From: Saccoglossus kowalevskii
Taxonomy: Eukaryota; Hemichordata; Enteropneusta; Harrimaniidae
Reading direction: 5' to 3'
DNA: 12,075 nucleotides
NCBI RefSeq assembly: GCF_000003605.2
Contig: NW_003119425.1
Location: 153,816 to 165,890, forward strand
Shown piece by piece: positions 9,065-12,075 of this stretch. The position numbers were made by a program, and so were the translations under genes. Positions within the stretch are counted from its first letter, which is position 1. Each line of letters opens with the position of its first letter. The notes under the pieces are model-generated. The model did not search any database. It was given only the letters and a program-made list of their open reading frames with translations, and was not told the DNA's origin.

Positions 9065-9121
9065 GATGATACCATATCGTCACGATGATACCATATCGTC
9101 ACGACGATACCATATCGTCAC
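9065..9121. repeat. Three tandem copies of a 19-base unit
   Basis: Units at 9065-9083, 9084-9102 and 9103-9121 read GATGATACCATATCGTCAC, the third with one T to C change. The array has sharp ends. Nineteen is not a multiple of three, so each unit would be read in a different frame; this argues against coding. Confidence 0.93.
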
Positions 9122-10265
9122 TTAAATCATCAACCAGCTCTATAAACAAGTGATGTTTGTTGATAACCTTATAATATACATATACATGTACATACTGTGT
9201 ATTTTAATTTTATGTTGTCATGGCAATTATAGACAGATATATTGCCATCTGTCACCTAATAAAACTAAACCCCTAGAAATATCATGTTGTCACATGTTGA
9301 TATAACAAACATATTGTACAGTGAAACATTTCAATTCCTGAATTGTCCTGCTATTTATAAATAAACCCTCAGAACACTAAAGTCAACTTTTAGTAATTTT
9401 CACATACTAAAACTATATTTTTTATTTTCAAAAATGTGGACGAAGACTTCTCGGCAATTTGGAAATCACAGTATTCGCTCTATGAGAAGTGCAAATCTAA
9501 TAGAGGCGTACATATGCCAGAAATGGCTTTTATTTTATCACCTTAGATGCACAATAAAGCAAATACAGTACATGTCTTTAAACTAGAAAGAAGGAAATGT
9601 GGCTTTCCAACTGTGGCATATGCTCTGAACTGGATTTCAGTGTTTTACTCTCATTTCGATGATGTAAACCACAGTTACCACTGCTCTGTCTGTATGTGAT
9701 CAGCTGCATACAGGCAATTAATCTTTGTACCATGTTGTAATTCATGCCAATCAATTTTTTACTAGTATACTCCTGTAATATTCTGAAAACTCTAAATTGC
9801 ATTTTGTCAGTAATTTATAGAAATTGTCAAATACAGACTGGTAATACCTTCGTTCACCATTGCTACATCACAAATATCTCTGGCTTAAGATGATTATCTG
9901 ATATATCAGTAGTCGTACAGTTGTATAAAACAGAGCCTGTTTGTTAGTGTGTGTTAATTTTCATACTCATTGAGTCCAAACCATGCCCTGCATGGTGCCT
10001 AGTTCATTTCCCAGAAACTTGATCCACTGTAACAGTGTATGTCCTTCCTGTTCATTTCTACAGATTTAAAAAAAAAAATAGTTCAAGGCATTGCCTGTTG
10101 ATCTATTATACAGCATCATATTGGCTATTCATAGGGGCTTTCACTAGATGTTTTAAAAAAATATAAATACCTAATTTAAAAATGAATGCTTATCATATGG
10201 TATTCCTAAAATCATTATATCTGTATAAAATCCATTAGCTGGAATTGGCTTAGAAGACATTTTTA
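9122..10265. other. AT-rich non-coding DNA, no gene recognised
   Basis: No exon, RNA gene or clear mobile element is seen. The minus-strand frame at 9578-9802 (74 codons) has no recognisable domain. An A run at about 10068-10078 and various TA-rich tracts are the only low-complexity items. Confidence 0.5.
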
Positions 10266-10397
10266 GTGTTTTGTATGGAATTTATTTTCACTGATGTTTG
10301 GCCAGTTGAATGTAAAATATATAAAAAAAGGTATATTCGCTGGATTTTATTTTCACTGAATCATTCCTTCAGTTAAAATAGCCAGTATTTTACAGTA
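10266..10397. mobile_element. MITE-like element (copy B), rearranged
   Basis: The left half, 10266-10317, is the inverted counterpart of 5139-5190 (46 of 52 identical). The right half, from about 10333, carries TTTTCACTGAATCATTCCTT and ends ATTTTACAGTA at 10397. It shares the GAATCATTCCTTCAG centre with the element at 10599-10703. The copy therefore joins segments found separately in the other two. No coding capacity. The left border is uncertain. Confidence 0.7.
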
Positions 10398-10598
10398 TTG
10401 TGTGAACAAAATTCTTGTATTACTTAAAATGACATGCATTTAATCCACCAGTATCTGCATGTACATACAGATTGATAATTGAATACATTTGTACTTGGTA
10501 GATGCAGACATGTGGTCAATTTTTATTTTCTTCTTTTATTTCTAAAAGTAAAGTGGTTCCTATACTATAGGTTTCACACCACAATTAGAATATTTGTC

Positions 10599-10703
10599 TA
10601 CTGTAGAATACTTTATTTTTGCTGGAATTAATTTTCGCTGAATCATTCCTTCAGCAAAAATAGCGAAAATTAAATCCAAGCGAAAATAAAGTATTTTACT
10701 GTA
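10599..10703. mobile_element. MITE-like palindromic element (copy C), best preserved
   Basis: The 105-base element is nearly one long imperfect inverted repeat. The left end reads TACTGTAGAATACTTTATTT and the right end is the reverse complement of TACAGTAAAATACTTTATTT. At the centre GCTGAA (10637-10642) pairs with TTCAGC (10650-10655) around TCATTCC. Both arms carry AATTTTCGCT-type blocks. Both ends begin with TA, which would fit TA-targeting DNA transposons such as Tc1/mariner, though a target duplication cannot be separated from the ends here. It encodes nothing. Confidence 0.85.
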
Positions 10704-10883
10704 TTTTACAAAATAGCGTTTTTCCCGTCAAATTTAAGGTGCAACTTTTTGCCTATTTTTGTGTAATTATTAAAACAAATTGAAGAATTTTGGAAGAATT
10801 TTTTATTGGCTATAGGTCTTGGTCAAAATTTGGAAACAACAATAACAAATTACAAGCTAAATTATGTAAATGGTGGCAAAAAT

Positions 10884-10946
10884 TGACCTTGGCACTTAAA
10901 AAGGTGACCTTGGCACTTAAAAAGGTGACCTTGGCACTTAAAAAGG
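10884..10946. repeat. Three identical 21-base tandem units
   Basis: Units at 10884-10904, 10905-10925 and 10926-10946 are identical: TGACCTTGGCACTTAAAAAG followed by G. Each unit holds TGACCTTGG, whose complement CCAAGGTCA fits the extended half-site bound by monomeric nuclear receptors of the NR5 and ERR type. The two unit junctions form the palindrome AAGGTGACCTT. Binding is inference only; the array may be a simple minisatellite. Confidence 0.93.
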
Positions 10947-12051
10947 TTAAATACAATACCAGGTAAAGCAAGCCTTGATTTTCGAGTGGAATATTAGCAA
11001 AAAAAATGGGATAAAACAGATGGATTGGTCATTGTATCCAATATTGTCAGTTACAATGTGGTTGAATCTGATTCATTTTGAGAATGTCCAATTTTGGTGA
11101 TGATGCTAACACTTTTTCGATTGTACATACCGTACTAAGTATGTGACTCATTGCCTCTCTGTTAATTGAGCACCAGTGTTCATTATAAGTTTTTACATTG
11201 TCATCTGTAGGAAATGTAATTGTAGTGTAAGACCTTTATCACTGGTAAGCAAATTGTATATATACACTGTACAATGTATGTCACTATTCAGCAGTTCATT
11301 TAATTGCCTCAATTATAACAAGGGAGCTTTTAACATTTAAAATACCATGCACACTGTGTACAATAAGAACAAATAAATGATAAAGACAAAGTTATCATTT
11401 TCCAAATAATTTTTCCACAAACATGTGAAGCACATGTTTATGAATACGTGGATTCATTGGTCTTCACTATCCAATTTATATGTGGGTCATAAGCCTGTTT
11501 GCTATCATAGTGAGACAATTTTAAATAAAATATGGAACAAATTATATGTGAAAATTTTATAAAATTAACTGACAATCTATTAAGTTTATTTTAATTTTTC
11601 ATTTTAGTTTTTATTTACATACGTTATTTATTATTAATGTATAAAATTTATTGAAAAATACGCCACAGACTAATAAATTGATAGAAATAATTAATTATAA
11701 TTAGGTTACCAGTCAGATTGAATTAGATTATTTCAGTTAACTCCTGCTTCTCTAAGCCTAGCATTGTATGTTCAAGGACGCCCATGGATTGATTGGAGGT
11801 TGCAAAATGTACAAGGGGATATGCAAATGATCTATTAAATTCAACCCATATTGTACATTTGGGACATCTTTCAATTATAATGGAAATTTAATATACTATC
11901 CAGGAATCATTCAGGACCCAGTGGAACACAACCACCTACAAAACATTAAACACAAGGAATCCATCAAGAGTCTCATCTGTTTATAGTGATTGACTCTCAG
12001 CAGATGGCTTTGGCGGCCCTACTGAAATCTGTGGCACCAAGGTGTGGGTTG
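10947..12051. other. AT-rich non-coding DNA, no gene recognised
   Basis: No supported exon. Short open frames near 11740-11820 and 11990-12050 follow AG dinucleotides but encode no recognisable motif. The remainder is AT-rich sequence of intron type, becoming very T/A-dense around 11520-11710. Confidence 0.5.
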
Positions 12052-12075
12052 ATTTTTAGCTCCGCTGTCGACTTT
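12052..12075 (+). mobile_element. Start of a second hairpin-headed element, cut by window end
   Basis: The last 24 bases are identical to 7570-7593: T run, AGCTCCGCT, GTCGAC and the TTT of the loop. Orientation is the same as the first copy. The rest of the element presumably lies beyond the window. Confidence 0.8.

Noticed and set aside
9012-9122. Possible exon after a CAG acceptor at 9009-9011 with three early cysteines
   Set aside because: The frame runs through the 19-base tandem array in shifting frames, has no donor site before the stop at 9123-9125, and the cysteine spacing fits no module.
11990-12050. Short Gly-rich frame after CTCTCAG near the right end as an exon
   Set aside because: Fewer than 20 codons, no recognisable motif, weak donor, and several frames are open at once; it cannot be told from chance.
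1-12075. tRNA, rRNA or tRNA-derived SINE with internal A and B boxes
   Set aside because: I saw no cloverleaf, no GGTTCGANNCC-type B box with a matching A box, and no rRNA-like block by eye. A covariance-model scan would be decisive.

Overview
This is an AT-rich, intron-like stretch of animal nuclear DNA. There is no bacterial gene packing, no long open reading frame and no operon. The only protein-coding sequence I can support is one 117-base exon at 7013-7129 on the + strand. It encodes a complete six-cysteine EGF-like module between a clear splice acceptor and a splice donor, with phase 1 introns on both sides. The other open frames are short, low in complexity and unlike any family I recognise, so I left them out.

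The rest is repeat-rich, intron-like DNA. From the left: a GC-rich 20-base minisatellite ending in a hairpin (14-97); five head-to-tail copies of an exactly 70-base satellite unit (121-470) with a decayed sixth copy; an ATT microsatellite (2023-2081); a relic of a palindromic MITE-like element (5139-5246); a diverged direct duplication with a run of ten G (6702-6932); the EGF exon; four scattered copies of a 13-base motif (7299-7443); a dispersed element headed by a hairpin, with internal 157-166 base tandem repeats (7571-8120); a 3 x 19 base array (9065-9121); two more members of the MITE-like family (10266-10397 and 10599-10703); a 3 x 21 base array (10884-10946); and the first 24 bases of a second copy of the hairpin-headed element, cut by the window end (12052-12075).

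Organism: the split EGF module, the abundant short palindromic elements and a hairpin followed by CCGTCGT repeats resemble genomes of marine invertebrates. A mollusc or other lophotrochozoan is my best guess, but hemichordates and lancelets cannot be excluded from the sequence alone. The window probably lies inside a large gene for a secreted or membrane multi-domain protein, spanning one exon and two long introns. I see no evidence of a multi-gene functional system here. The notable points are the symmetric EGF exon and several well-defined repeat families.
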